This document shows, in pieces, positions 1-12,916 of a stretch of 64,000 nt of DNA. Location: contig OY987298.1 in assembly GCA_963920635.1 (NCBI GenBank), positions 4,745,691-4,809,690 of the forward strand. Direction: 5' to 3'. The position numbers were made by a program, and so were the translations under genes. Under the pieces are notes generated by a model. That model worked only from the letters and a program-made list of their open reading frames with translations. It had not been told where the DNA came from and did not search any database. Each line of letters starts with the position of its first letter. Position 1 is the stretch's first letter. The stretch comes from Pseudeuparius sepicola. Taxonomy: Eukaryota; Arthropoda; Insecta; Coleoptera; Anthribidae.

Positions 1-3000
1 TTTGTGGATAGTTACAATAGGTGGCCTTAAACTAATTTCCGTGAAAAGAAAAGTCATGCAAGTGAAAACGGCGGTTTTCCCGATTTTTTAAAGTTTTTCG
101 GTCTTGGGGGTGGAAAGGGGTGAAGAAGAGGTTCGCAAATTCTGATTCTTTGTGGATAGTTAGAATAGGTGGCCTTAAACTAATTTCCGTGAAAATAAAA
201 GTCATGCAAGTGAAAACGGCCGTTTTCCCGATTTTTTTAGGTTTTTCGGTCTTGGGGGTGGAAAGGGGTGAAGACGAGGTTCGCAAATTCTGATTCTTTG
301 TGGATAGTTAGAATAGGTGGCCTTAAACTAATTTCCGTGAAAAGAAAAGTCATGCAAGTGAAAACGGCGGTTTTCCCGATTTTTTAAAGTTTTTCGGTCT
401 TGGGGGTGGAAAGGGGTGAAGACGAGGTTCGCAAATTCTGATTCTTTGTGGATAGTTAGAATAGGTGGCCTTAAACTAATTTCCGTGAAAAGAAAAGTCA
501 TGCAAGTGAAAACGGCGGTTTTCCCGATTTTTTAAAGTTTTTCGGTCTTGGGGGTGGAAAGGGGTGAAGACGAGGTTCGCAAATTCTGATTCTTTGTGGA
601 TAGTTAGAATAGGTGGCCTTAAACTAATTTCCGTGAAAATAAAAGTCATGCAAGTGAAAACGGCCGTTTTCCCGATTTTTTTAGGTTTTTCGGTCTTGGG
701 GGTGGAAAGGGGTGAAGACGAGGTTCGCAAATTCTGATTCTTTGTGGATAGTTAGAATAGGTGGCCTTAAACTAATTTCCGTGAAAAGAAAAGTCATGCA
801 AGTGAAAACGGCGGTTTTCCCGATTTTTTAAAGTTTTTCGGTCTTGGGGGTGGAAAGGGGTGAAGACGAGGTTCGCAAATTCTGATTCTTTGTGGATAGT
901 TAGAATAGGTGGCCTTAAACTAATTTCCGTGAAAAGAAAAGTCATGCAAGTGAAAACGGCGGTTTCCCCGATTTTTTTACGTTTTTCGGTCTTGGGGGTG
1001 GAAAGGGGTGAAGACGAGGTTCGCAAATTCTGATTATTTGTGGATAGTTAGAATAGGTGGCCTTAAACTAATTTCCGTGAAAAGAAAAGTCATGCAAGTG
1101 AAAACGGCGGTTTTCCCGATTTTTTAAAGTTTTCCGGTCTTGGGGGTGGAAAGGGGTGAAGACGAGGTTCGCAAATTCTGATTCTTTGTGGATAGTTAGA
1201 ATAGGTGGCCTTAAACTAATTTCCGTGAAAAGAAAAGTCATGCAAGTGAAAACGGCGGTTTCCCCGATTTTTTTACGTTTTTCGGTCTTGAGGGTGGAAA
1301 GGGGTGAAGACGAGGTTCGCAAATTCTGATTCTTCGTGGATAGTTAGAATAGGTGGCCTTAAACTAATTTCCGTGAAAAGAAAAGTCATGCAAGTGAAAA
1401 CGGCGGTTTCCCCGATTTTTTACGTTTTTCGGTCTTGGGGGTGGAAAGGGGTGAAGACGAGGTTCGCAAATTCTGATTCTTTGTGGATAGTTAGAATAGG
1501 TGGCCTTAAACTAATTTCCGTGAAAAGAAAAGTCATGCAAGTAAAAACGGCGGTTTTCCCGTTTTTTTTAAGTTTTTCGTTCTTGGGGGTGGAAAGGGGT
1601 GAAGACGAGGTTCGCAAATTCTGATTCTTCGTGGATAGTTAGAATAGGTGGCCTTAAACTAATTTCCGTGAAAAGAAAAGTCATGCAAGTGAAAACGGCG
1701 GTTTCCCCGATTTTTTTACGTTTTTCGGTCTTGAGGGTGGAAAGGGGTGAAGACGAGGTTCGCAAATTCTGATTCTTCGTGGATAGTTAGAATAGGTGGC
1801 CTTAAACTAATTTCCGTGAAAAGAAAAGTCATGCAAGTGAAAACGGCGGTTTCCCCGATTTTTTTACATTTTTCGGTCTTGGGGGTGGAAAGGGGTGAAG
1901 ACGAGGTTCGCAAATTCTGATTATTTGTGGATAGTTAGAATAGGTGGCCTTAAACTAATTTTCGTGAAAATAAAAGTCATGCAAGTGAAAACGGCCGTTT
2001 TCCCGATTTTTTTACGTTTTTCGGTCTTGGGGGTGGAAAGGGGTGAAGACGAGGTTCGCAAATTCTGATTCTTCGTGGATAGTTAGAATAGGTGGCCTTA
2101 AACTAATTTCCCTGAAAAGAAAAGTCATGCAAGTGAAAACGGCGGTTTTCCCGATTTTTTAAAGTTTTTCGGCCTTGGGGGTGGAAAGGGGTGAAGACGA
2201 GGTTCGCAAATTCTGATTCTTTGTGGATAGTTAGAATAGGTGGCCTTAAACTAATTTCCGTGAAAATAAAAGTCATGCAAGTGAAAACGGCCGTTTTCCC
2301 GATTTTTTTAGGTTTTTCGGTCTTGGGGGTGGAAAGGGGTGAAGACGAGGTTCGCAAATTCTGATTCTTTGTGGATAGTTAGAATAGGTGGCCTTAAACT
2401 AATTTCCGTGAAAAGAAAAGTCATGCAAGTGAAAACGGCGGTTTTCCCGATTTTTTAAAGTTTTTCGGTCTTGGGGGTGGAAAGGGGTGAAGACGAGGTT
2501 CGCAAATTCTGATTCTTTGTGGATAGTTAGAATAGGTGGCCTTAAACTAATTTCCGTGAAAAGAAAAGTCATGCAAGTGAAAACGGCGGTTTTCCCGATT
2601 TTTTAAAGTTTTTCGGTCTTGGGGGTGGAAAGGGGTGAAGACGAGGTTCGCAAATTCTGATTCTTTGTGGATAGTTAGAATAGGTGGCCTTAAACTAATT
2701 TCCGTGAAAATAAAAGTCATGCAAGTGAAAACGGCCGTTTTCCCGATTTTTTTAGGTTTTTCGGTCTTGGGGGTGGAAAGGGGTGAAGACGAGGTTCGCA
2801 AATTCTGATTCTTTGTGGATAGTTAGAATAGGTGGCCTTAAACTAATTTCCGTGAAAAGAAAAGTCATGCAAGTGAAAACGGCGGTTTTCCCGATTTTTT
2901 AAAGTTTTTCGGTCTTGGGGGTGGAAAGGGGTGAAGACGAGGTTCGCAAATTCTGATTCTTTGTGGATAGTTAGAATAGGTGGCCTTAAACTAATTTCCG

Positions 3001-6000
3001 TGAAAATAAAAGTCATGCAAGTGAAAACGGCCGTTTTCCCGATTTTTTTAGGTTTTTCGGTCTTGGGGGTGGAAAGGGGTGAAGACGAGGTTCGCAAATT
3101 CTGATTCTTTGTGGATAGTTAGAATAGGTGGCCTTAAACTAATTTCCGTGAAAAGAAAAGTCATGCAAGTGAAAACGGCGGTTTTCCCGATTTTTTAAAG
3201 TTTTTCGGTCTTGGGGGTGGAAAGGGGTGAAGACGAGGTTCGCAAATTCTGATTCTTCGTGGATAGTTAGAATAGGTGGCCTTAAACTAATTTCCGTGAA
3301 AAGAAAAGTCATGCAAGTGAAAACGGCCGTTTTCCCGATTTTTTTACGTTTTTCGGTCTTGTGGGTGGAAAGGGGTGAAGACGAGGTTCGCAAATTCTGA
3401 TTCTTCGTGGATAGTTAGAATAGGTGGCCTTACACTAATTTCCGTGAAAAGAATAGTCATGCAAGTGAAAACGGCCGTTTTCCCGATTTTTTTAGGTTTT
3501 TCGGTCTTGGGGGTGGAAAGGGGTGAAGACGAGGTTCGAAAATTCTGATTCTTTGTGGATAGTTAGAATAGGTGGCCTAAAACTAATTTCCGTGAAAAGA
3601 AAAGTCATGCAAGTGAAAACGGCGGTTTCCCCGATTTTTTTACGTTTTTCGGTCTTGGGGGTGGAAAGGGGTGAAGACGAGGTTCGCAAATTCTGATTAT
3701 TTGTGGATAGTTAGAATAGGTGGCCTTAAACTAATTTCCGTGAAAAGAAAAGTCATGCAAGTGAAAACGGCGGTTTTCCCGATTTTTTAAAGTTTTCCGG
3801 TCTTGGGGGTGGAAAGGGGTGAAGACGAGGTTCGCAAATTCTGATTCTTTGTGGATAGTTAGAATAGGTGGCCTTAAACTAATTTCCGTGAAAAGAAAAG
3901 TCATGCAAGTGAAAACGGCGGTTTCCCCGATTTTTTTACGTTTTTCGGTCTTGAGGGTGGAAAGGGGTGAAGACGAGGTTCGCAAATTCTGATTCTTCGT
4001 GGATAGTTAGAATAGGTGGCCTTAAACTAATTTCCGTGAAAAGAAAAGTCATGCAAGTGAAAACGGCGGTTTCCCCGATTTTTTACGTTTTTCGGTCTTG
4101 GGGGTGGAAAGGGGTGAAGACGAGGTTCGCAAATTCTGATTCTTTGTGGATAGTTAGAATAGGTGGCCTTAAACTAATTTCCGTGAAAAGAAAAGTCATG
4201 CAAGTGAAAACGGCGGTTTTCCCGATTTTTTTAAGTTTTTCGTTCTTGGGGGTGGAAAGGGGTGAAGACGAGGTTCGCAAATTCTGATTCTTCGTGGATA
4301 GTTAGAATAGGTGGCCTTAAACTAATTTCCGTGAAAAGAAAAGTCATGCAAGTGAAAACGGCGGTTTCCCCGATTTTTTTACGTTTTTCGGTCTTGGGGG
4401 TGGAAAGGGGTGAAGACGAGGTTCGCAAATTCTGATTATTTGTGGATAGTTAGAATAGGTGGCCTTAAACTAATTTCCGTGAAAAGAAAAGTCATGCAAG
4501 TGAAAACGGCGGTTTCCCCGATTTTTTTACGTTTTTCGGTCTTGAGGGTGGAAAGGGGTGAAGACGAGGTTCGCAAATTCTGATTCTTCGTGGATAGTTA
4601 GAATAGGTGGCCTTAAACTAATTTCCGTGAAAAGAAAAGTCATGCAAGTGAAAACGGCGGTTTCCCCGATTTTTTTACATTTTTCGGTCTTGGGGGTGGA
4701 AAGGGGTGAAGACGAGGTTCGCAAATTCTGATTATTTGTGGATAGTTAGAATAGGTGGCCTTAAACTAATTTTCGTGAAAATAAAAGTCATGCAAGTGAA
4801 AACGGCCGTTTTCCCGATTTTTTTACGTTTTTCGGTCTTGGGGGTGGAAAGGGGTGAAGACGAGGTTCGCAAATTCTGATTCTTCGTGGATAGTTAGAAT
4901 AGGTGGCCTTAAACTAATTTCCCTGAAAAGAAAAGTCATGCAAGTGAAAACGGCGGTTCTCCCGATTTTTTAAAGTTTTTCGGCCTTGGGGGTGGAAAGG
5001 GGTGAAGACGAGGTTCGCAAATTCTGATTCTTTGTGGATAGTTAGAATAGGTGGCCTTAAACTAATTTCCGTGAAAATAAAAGTCATGCAAGTGAAAACG
5101 GCCGTTTTCCCGATTTTTTTAGGTTTTTCGGTCTTGGGGGTGGAAAGGGGTGAAGACGAGGTTCGCAAATTCTGATTCTTTGTGGATAGTTAGAATAGGT
5201 GGCCTTAAACTAATTTCCGTGAAAATAAAAGTCATGCAAGTGAAAACGGCCGTTTTCCCGATTTTTTTAGGTTTTTCGGTCTTGGGGGTGGAAAGGGGTG
5301 AAGACGAGGTTCGCAAATTCTGATTCTTTGTGGATAGTTACAATAGTTGGCCTTAAATTAATTTCCGTGAAAAGAAAAGTCATGCAAGTGAAAACGGCGG
5401 TTTTCCCGATTTTTTAAAGTTTTTCGGTCTTGGGGGTGGAAAGGGGTGAAGACGAGGTTCGCAAATTCTGATTCTTTGTGGATAGTTAGAATAGGTGGCC
5501 TTAAACTAATTTCCGTGAAAAGAAAAGTCATGCAAGTGAAAACGGCGGTTTCCCCGATTTTTTTACGTTTTTCGGTCTTGGGGGTGGAAAGGGGTGAAGA
5601 CGAGGTTCGCAAATTCTGATTATTTGTGGATAGTTAGAATAGGTGGCCTTAAACTAATTTCCGTGAAAAGAAAAGTCATGCAAGTGAAAACGGCGGTTTT
5701 CCCGATTTTTTAAAGTTTTTCGGTCTTGGGGGTGGAAAGGGGTGAAGACGAGGTTCGCAAATTCTGATTCTTTGTGGATAGTTAGAATAGGTGGCCTTAA
5801 ACTAATTTCCGTGAAAAGAAAAGTCATGCAAGTGAAAACGGCGGTTTCCCCGATTTTTTTACGTTTTTCGGTCTTGGGGGTGGAAAGGGGTGAAGACGAG
5901 GTTCGCAAATTCTGATTATTTGTGGATAGTTAGAATAGGTGGCCTTAAACTAATTTCCGTGAAAATAAAAGTCATGCAAGTGAAAACGGCCGTTTTCCCG

Positions 6001-9000
6001 ATTTTTTTACGTTTTTCGGTCTTGGGGGTGGAAAGGGGTGAAGACGAGGTTCGCAAATTCTGATTCTTCGTGGATAGTTAGAATAGGTGGCCTTAAACTA
6101 ATTTCCCTGAAAAGAAAAGTCATGCAAGTGAAAACGGCGGTTTTCCCGATTTTTTAAAGTTTTTCGGTCTTGGGGGTGGAAAGGGGTGAAGACGAGGTTC
6201 GCAAATTCTGATTCTTTGTGGATAGTTAGAATAGGTGGCCTTAAACTAATTTCCGTGAAAATAAAAGTCATGCAAGTGAAAACGGCCGTTTTCCCGATTT
6301 TTTTAGGTTTTTCGGTCTTGGGGGTGGAAAGGGGTGAAGACGAGGTTCGCAAATTCTGATTCTTTGTGGATAGTTAGAATAGGTGGCCTTAAACTAATTT
6401 CCGTGAAAAGAAAAGTCATGCAAGTGAAAACGGCGGTTTTCCCGATTTTTTAAAGTTTTTCGGTCTTGGGGGTGGAAAGGGGTGAAGACGAGGTTCGCAA
6501 ATTCTGATTCTTTGTGGATAGTTAGAATAGGTGGCCTTAAACTAATTTCCGTGAAAAGAAAAGTCATGCAAGTGAAAACGGTGGTTTCCCCGATTTTTTT
6601 ACGTTTTTCGGTCTTGGGGGTGGAAAGGGGTGAAGACGAGGTTCGCAAATTCTGATTATTTGTGGATAGTTAGAATAGGTGGCCTTAAACTAATTTCCGT
6701 GAAAAGAAAAGTCATGCAAGTGAAAACGGCGGTTTTCCCGATTTTTTAAAGTTTTTCGGTCTTGGGGGTGGAAAGGGGTGAAGACGAGGTTCGCAAATTC
6801 TGATTCTTTGTGGATAGTTAGAATAGGTGGCCTTAAACTAATTTCCGTGAAAAGAAAAGTCATGCATGTGAAAACGGCGGTTTCCCCGATTTTTTTACGT
6901 TTTTCGGTCTTGAGGGTGGAAAGGGGTGAAGACGAGGTTCGCAAATTCTGATTCTTCGTGGATAGTTAGAATAGGTGGCCTTAAACTAATTTCCGTGAAA
7001 AGAAAAGTCATGCAAGTGAAAACGGCGGTTTCCCCGATTTTTTTACGTTTTTCGGTCTTGGGGGTGGAAAGGGGTGAAGACGAGGTTCGCAAATTCTGAT
7101 TCTTCGTGGATAGTTAGAATAGGTGGCCTTAAACTAATTTCCCTGAAAAGAAAAGTCATGCAAGTGAAAACGGCGGTTTTCCCGATTTTTTAATGTTTTT
7201 CGGTCTTGGGGGTGGAAAGGGGTGAAGACGAGGTTCGCAAATTCTGATTCTTTGTGGATAGTTAGAATAGGTGGCCTTAAACTAATTTCCGTGAAAATAA
7301 AAGTCATGCAAGTGAAAACGGCCGTTTTCCCGATTTTTTTAGGTTTTTCGGTCTTGGGGGTGGAAAGGGGTGAAGACGAGGTTCGCAAATTCTGATTCTT
7401 TGTGGATAGTTAGAATAGGTGGCCTTAAACTAATTTCCGTGAAAAGAAAAGTCATGCAAGTGAAAACGGCGGTTTTCCCGATTTTTTAAAGTTTTTCGGT
7501 CTTGGGGGTGGAAAGGGGTGAAGACGAGGTTCGCAAATTCTGATTCTTTGTGGATAGTTAGAATAGGTGGCCTTAAACTAATTTCCGTGAAAAGAAAAGT
7601 CATGCAAGTGAAAACGGCGGTTTCCCCGATTTTTTTACGTTTTTCGGTCTTGGGGGTGGAAAGGGGTGAAGACGAGGTTCGCAAATTCTGATTATTTGTG
7701 GATAGTTAGAATAGGTGGCCTTAAACTAATTTCCGTGAAAAGAAAAGTCATGCAAGTGAAAACGGCGGTTTTCCCGATTTTTTTAAGTTTTTCGGTCTTG
7801 GGGGTGGAAAGGGGTGAAGACGAGGTTCGCAAATTCTGATTCTTTGTGGATAGTTAGAATAGGTGGCCTTAAACTAATTTCCGTGAAAAGAAAAGTCATG
7901 CAAGTGAAAACGGCGGTTTCCCCGATTTTTTTACGTTTTTCGGTCTTGAGGGTGGAAAGGGGTGAAGACGAGGTTCGCAAATTCTGATTCTTCGTGGATA
8001 GTTAGAATAGGTGGCCTTAAACTAATTTCCGTGAAAAGAAAAGTCATGCAAGTGAAAACGGCGGTTTCCCCGATTTTTTTACGTTTTTCGGTCTTGGGGG
8101 TGGAAAGGGGTGAAGACGAGGTTCGCAAATTCTGATTCTTTGTGGATAGTTAGAATAGGTGGCCTTAAACTAATTTCCGTGAAAAGAAAAGTCATGCAAG
8201 TGAAAACGGCGGTTTTCCCGATTTTTTTAAGTTTTTCGTTCTTGGGGGTGGAAAGGGGTGAAGACGAGGTTCGCAAATTCTGATTCTTCGTGGATAGTTA
8301 GAATAGGTGGCCTTAAACTAATTTCCGTGAAAAGAAAAGTCATGCAAGTGAAAACGGCGGTTTCCCCGATTTTTTTACGTTTTTCGGTCTTGGGGGTGGA
8401 AAGGGGTGAAGGCGAGGTTCGCAAATTCTGATTCTTTGTGGATAGTTAGAATAGGTGGCCTTAAACTAATTTCCGTGAAAAGAAAAGTCATGCAAGTGAA
8501 AACGGCGGTTTTCCCGATTTTTTTAAGTTTTTCGTTCTTGGGGGTGGAAAGGGGTGAAGACGAGGTTCGCAAATTCTGATTCTTCGTGGATAGTTAGAAT
8601 AGGTGGCCTTAAACTAATTTCCGTGAAAAGAAAAGTCATGCAAGTGAAAACGGCGGTTTTCCCGATTTTTTAAAGTTTTTCGGTCTTGGGGGTGGAAAGG
8701 GGTGAAGACGAGGTTCGCAAATTCTGATTCTTTGTGGATAGTTAGAATAGGTGGCCTTAAACTAATTTCCGTGAAAATAAAAGTCATGCAAGTGAAAACG
8801 GCCGTTTTCCCGATTTTTTTAGGTTTTTCGGTCTTGGGGGTGGAAAGGGGTGAAGACGAGGTTCGCAAATTCTGATTCTTTGTGGATAGTTAGAATAGGT
8901 GGCCTTAAACTAATTTCCGTGAAAAGAAAAGTCATGCAAGTGAAAACGGCGGTTTTCCCGATTTTTTTACGTTTTTCGGTCTTGGGGGTGGAAAGGGGTG

Positions 9001-9257
9001 AAGACGAGGTTCGCAAATTCTGATTATTTGTGGATAGTTAGAATAGGTGGCCTTAAACTAATTTCCGTGAAAAGAAAAGTCATGCAAGTGAAAACGGCGG
9101 TTTCCCCGATTTTTTTACGTTTTTCGGTCTTGGGGGTGGAAAGGGGTGAAGACGAGGTTCGCAAATTCTGATTCTTCGTGGATAGTTAGAATAGGTGGCC
9201 TTAAACTAATTTCCGTTAAAAGAAAAGTCATGCAAGTGAAAACGGCGGTTTTCCCTA
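1..9257. repeat. 148-bp satellite DNA array
   Basis: About 62 head-to-tail monomers of 148 bp fill the window from its first base, so the array continues to the left. Monomers differ at a few diagnostic sites: GAAAAGAAAAG versus GAAAATAAAAG, CGGCGGTTTT versus CGGCCGTTTT or CGGCGGTTTCC, an AAAG/AGG/ACG choice before the second T-run, and TTTGTGG, TTCGTGG or ATTTGTGG at the unit start. The last monomer stops mid-unit near 9257. Because 148 is not a multiple of three, frames rotate between monomers and give short spurious ORFs of 65, 84 or 106 codons on both strands. I do not recognise the satellite family. Confidence 0.97.
3700..5178. repeat. Duplicated block inside the 148-bp satellite
   Basis: This block repeats the monomer order and private variants of 1037-2367, offset by 2663 bp, which is 18 monomers minus 1 bp. 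Shared private marks include TTTTCCGGTC (about 1132 and 3795), a one-base T-run deletion (about 1415 and 4078), ACATTTTTCGG (about 1866 and 4678) and CGGCCTTGG (about 2169 and 4981). One extra monomer lies in the second copy, raising the offset to 2811 bp downstream. It shows amplification of multi-monomer blocks, as in higher-order repeats. Confidence 0.85.
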
Positions 9258-10198
9258 TTGCTATCTTTGAAGTAAAACCATCCGTGCAAGCTGTACCCGA
9301 GGGCCGCCCGGGGAAGTCGTTGCTAGAAAACTCGTTGCTGCTTTCACACTCATTGAACGATCTTCAAAACCTTCACTGTCACTTTGACACACCGAAGCTA
9401 AATTTCCCTGAGTCCGCACATAGACGCTGCCAAAAGCAGCTGATTATACCAAAATACCAAAATGAAAAGAGTTTCCATGCCATGACGTTTGAAATTATCA
9501 TTAAAATGACTTGTAGTCATAGTTATTTTTATTTGTAGCGGTATAATCGTGATTGCAGTAGAGTTTTTATTTTATTATGATATTTTTTCGTATCACTTGG
9601 GTAACTTTTCACATCATAAATCAACGCGTGACGTCATTAACTGGTTGAGGCACATATACCAATGTTATACCCATGGTTAACAGAAAATATCCAGGGATTT
9701 TGTGGAGAATGTCATCTGACAAAATCGGGACTTCTTACAGTAATCGGGGTATACAAACAGTTTGCGTTAAAAACTTCCGTTCTAAAACGCAGATAGAGGG
9801 CTAATATTAGATTTGTAATTAGTTACAAACATTTCAGATTTACAAACTTCGAAAAAATCCCGGCAAAACTCAATTACCGGATCCCGATGTGAAACCGGCA
9901 TCAAACTCGCAACGGTACCTCTCGGTAAATTACTAATTAAGTAAACAAGTCGTCGACAGTGCAAAATTCGAAGCCCGCGCTTTGGTGAAGGCAGACGGTT
10001 AAAAATAACTTGGCAAGTCTCCCCGCGCTTCCGACCCCTTCGAATCTCTCTGGGGGGATGGGATTATGTCAATAACTAAGCCAATTACTTAGTAAGTAAG
10101 CCGCTGATGACTGCCTACGCAGGTATACGAGATGGTGCATAGAGGGATACGTTGAGTAAGTTTAATATACAGGAAATATACACGTATTGGCAAGTTAT
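9258..10198. other. Unique sequence, no gene seen
   Basis: The satellite ends abruptly mid-monomer and gives way to ordinary mixed-composition sequence. No recognisable coding motif, RNA gene or terminal repeat was found. The longest open frames here are short and unlike any family I know. Confidence 0.6.
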
Positions 10199-11010
10199 AA
10201 CTGCATCGATCTATATATGGAAAACTAAAAGTAGGAAAATTCTGCAAATTTGGCACCTCACCAATGCGGATGGGCGCTGCTCAACTAAAATATTTTGGTG
10301 AATCTGGCACTTCCGGTTATACCGGAAGTCGATATCAACTTTCTTATCTCAAATGGAACACCCTGTATATTATTGCATTTTTGGATGCTAGGAAACATTT
10401 TGGAACAAAAACATTCAACATGTCCTATGTCTAAATACAACCGTTTTTGAGATATTTGCATTTTTCCGAAAAAAATTACACATGCAGACTTAAAGTTAAT
10501 TAGAAATTTATACGAGGAAACCGCGAAATTTCAAAACGAATTTTTGGCATCGTGTAATAGAAGCCCTGACCTAGTGATCTCTGCTGAGAAATAAATCCGT
10601 TCTTATACAGGGTGTTCACAAAATATGAATAAAAATTACATTCAAAATGTGCTTAAATCTCGAAATTTTCAAATGGTAACCCCCATTTTTTTAATGCGAT
10701 CTTATTTACCATAAAAAATGATGACAACTTTGTGTAAGGTTTCCTATACCTAAAATAAATGTAGTAATTTTCGATTAATTTACGAAAAAAACACTTTTCG
10801 CCCATAAAATTCGGGGTTTGCTTAACGCTTGGAAAATCATATTATCCGTGGACGTTGAAAAGACAATCGCGGCTGAGGAAATGTCACTTGGTTTATAAAT
10901 GATTGTCAACAATATTGCCGGCGCGCTTAAATTACACAAACGAAGATTATTTCAATTTGTTTTCTTGAAATCGGCAGTAAAGTGTCCCAAAATCGTCATT
11001 AAAAGCACAG

Positions 11011-11047
11011 AAATCGTACAATAATGGGCTACATTATTGTACGATTT
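11011..11047. repeat. Perfect 16-bp stem hairpin, left arm
   Basis: AAATCGTACAATAATG is followed by a 5-base spacer and its exact reverse complement. The same hairpin recurs at 11954-11990 in the opposite arm, so it forms a palindrome within a palindrome. Confidence 0.9.
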
Positions 11048-11441
11048 TTTCAATAAGTAGGCCTTGGCGGGATGTAAACATCAAACGTCAGACGCGGAGA
11101 AATCGCCCGTCAAAAGTGACCAAATATTCAAAACCCGGCCGATAAAGGCCCATTTAAGTTTTCGTACACATTGCGAAATTGTTTCCTATAGAAGCGCAAT
11201 CCTTCAGTATACATATTTTAGTAAATTTGAATATCAATAGATTTGTTGTGTAGGCTGCACAAGAAGCAGCAGTTTGGTTTTTCTGTACAAGGATGCCGTG
11301 TCTTGTCTTACTTGACCTAGGTAGAGCGATCGTCAAAGTCAAGCAACGCCGCGCGTAGTCGGTTCATGGACAGGTAATCCCTTATTATTATTTTCTTGCC
11401 TAATAAAACATTTTTTTTCCGATTTAAAAAAAATAGTTATT

Positions 11442-11563
11442 TATGTACCAAGGCACTGAAGTTCAACTTTTTATGACTCATGTGGAGTTTAGTTGCTGAG
11501 GCCTCTGGCCGAGGCAAATAAACCACATGAGTCATAAAAAGAACTTCAGTGCCGAGGTACATA
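11442..11563. repeat. 122-bp palindromic unit at the centre of symmetry
   Basis: The unit runs from TATGTACCAAGGCACTGAAG to CTTCAGTGCCGAGGTACATA. It is almost a perfect palindrome around a GAGGCCTCTGGCCGAGGC core and occupies the axis of the 2.67-kb palindrome. A second copy in the opposite orientation lies at 12048-12169. It may be a small foldback element that inserted twice. Confidence 0.85.
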
Positions 11564-11953
11564 TTATATTTTTCTTGAAATCGGAAAAAAAAGTTTTATT
11601 AGGCAAGAAAATAATAATAAGGGATCACCCGTCCACGAACCGACTACGCGCGGCGTTGCTTGACTTTGACGATCGCTCTACCTAGGACAAGTATAATGAT
11701 GTACGGCACCTTCTGACAGAAAACCAAACTGCTGCTTCTTGTGCAGCCTGCACAACAAATCTATTGATTTTCAAATTTACTAAAATATGTATACTGAAGG
11801 ATTGCGCTTCTATAGGAAACAATTTCGCAATGTGTACGAAAAGTTAAATGAGCCTTTATCGGCCGGGTTTTGAATATTTGGTCACTTTTGACGGGCGATT
11901 TCTCCGCGTCTGACGTTTGATGTTTACATCTCGCCAAGGCCTACTTATTGAAA

Positions 11954-11990
11954 AAATCGTACAATAATGGGCTACATTATTGTACGATTT
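11954..11990. repeat. Perfect 16-bp stem hairpin, right arm
   Basis: This is the mirror copy of the hairpin at 11011-11047, with the same stem and loop. Confidence 0.9.
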
Positions 11991-12047
11991 CTTTGCTTTT
12001 AATGACGATTTTGGGACATTTTAATGCCGATTTCAAGAAAAATATAA

Positions 12048-12169
12048 TATGTACCTCGGCACTGAAGTTGTTTTTATGACTCATGTGGTTTATTTGCCTC
12101 AGCCAGAGGCCTCGGCAACTAAATTCCACATGAGTCATAAAAAGTTGAACTTTACTGCCTTGGTACATA
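12048..12169. repeat. Second copy of the 122-bp palindromic unit
   Basis: It runs from TATGTACCTCGGCACTGAAG to ACTGCCTTGGTACATA, the inverted version of the unit at 11442-11563. The left arm has no counterpart at the matching position (about 10975), so this copy was inserted into the right arm after the large palindrome formed, or was lost from the left arm. Confidence 0.85.
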
Positions 12170-12916
12170 AATAACTATTATTATCTACGGAGAATACATA
12201 ATCTTCGTTTGTGTAATTTAAGCGCGCCGGCATTATTGTTGACAATAATTTATAAACCAAGTGACATTTCCTCAGCCGCGATTGTCTTTTCAACGTCCAG
12301 GGCTAATATGATTTTCCAAGCGTTAAGCAAACCCTGCATTTTATGGGTGAAAAGTGGGTTTATCGTGGATTAATCGAAAATTACTGCATTTAGGTATAGG
12401 AAACCTTACACAAAGTAGTCATCATTTTTAGTGGTGAATAAGATCGCATTAAAAAAATGGGGGTTTCCATTTGAAAATTTCGAGATTTAAGCACATTTTG
12501 AATTTAATTTTTATTCATATTTTGTGAACACCCTGTATAAGAACGGATTTATTCTGTTACACGATGCCAAAAATTCGTTTTGAAATTTCGCGTTTCCTCG
12601 TATAAATTGCTAATTGACTTTAGGTCTGCACCTGTAATTTTTTTCGGAAAGATGCAAATATCTCAAAAACGGTTGGATTTAGACATAGGACATGTTGCAT
12701 GTTTTTGTTCCAAAATGATGATTAGAATCCAAAAATGCAATAATATACAGGGTGTTCCATTTGAGATAAGAGATATTTTAGTTGAGCAGCGCCCATCGGC
12801 ATTGGTGAGGTGCCAAATTTTCAGAATTTTCCTACTTTTAGTTTTCCATATATAGATCGATGCAGTTCAGGGTGGGCCACCCTGTATAGATGATAAAAGA
12901 TGGAACTTTTAGTGGG

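Larger units (their letters stand above)
10606..12537. mobile_element. Long-TIR mariner-type foldback element, TA duplication
   Basis: It starts TACAGGGTGTTCAC at 10606 and ends GTGAACACCCTGTA at 12537, with TA immediately outside both ends, as expected of Tc1/mariner insertions. Nearly the whole 1.93 kb is inverted repeat, with arms of over 900 bp. No transposase reading is seen, so it would depend on an enzyme supplied elsewhere. The flanks of this element are themselves inverted (10199-10605 and 12538-12867), so it sits inside, or has been copied with, a larger palindrome. Confidence 0.75.
10199..12867. repeat. 2.67-kb nested palindrome (foldback)
   Basis: The sequence starting at ACTGCATCGATCTATATATG (10199) returns as its reverse complement up to 12867. 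Both arms track each other, with scattered mismatches, into a centre near 11500. The left arm has about 48 bp absent from the right (near 10303-10347). The right arm has an extra unit of about 122 bp (12048-12169). Mariner-type ends (TACAGGGTG/CACCCTGTA) lie inside both arms. Only the right end runs on into a further CCACCCTGTATA motif (12875-12890), which suggests the left end was lost or rearranged. No coding frame is evident. Confidence 0.93.

Noticed and set aside
32..9254. Dozens of similar open frames of 65-106 codons on both strands
   Set aside because: They follow from the 148-bp satellite period (148 mod 3 = 1) and shift frame between monomers; no gene signals.
1..9257. CRISPR-like direct repeats
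   Set aside because: Units are contiguous 148-bp monomers without unique spacers, in a eukaryotic context.
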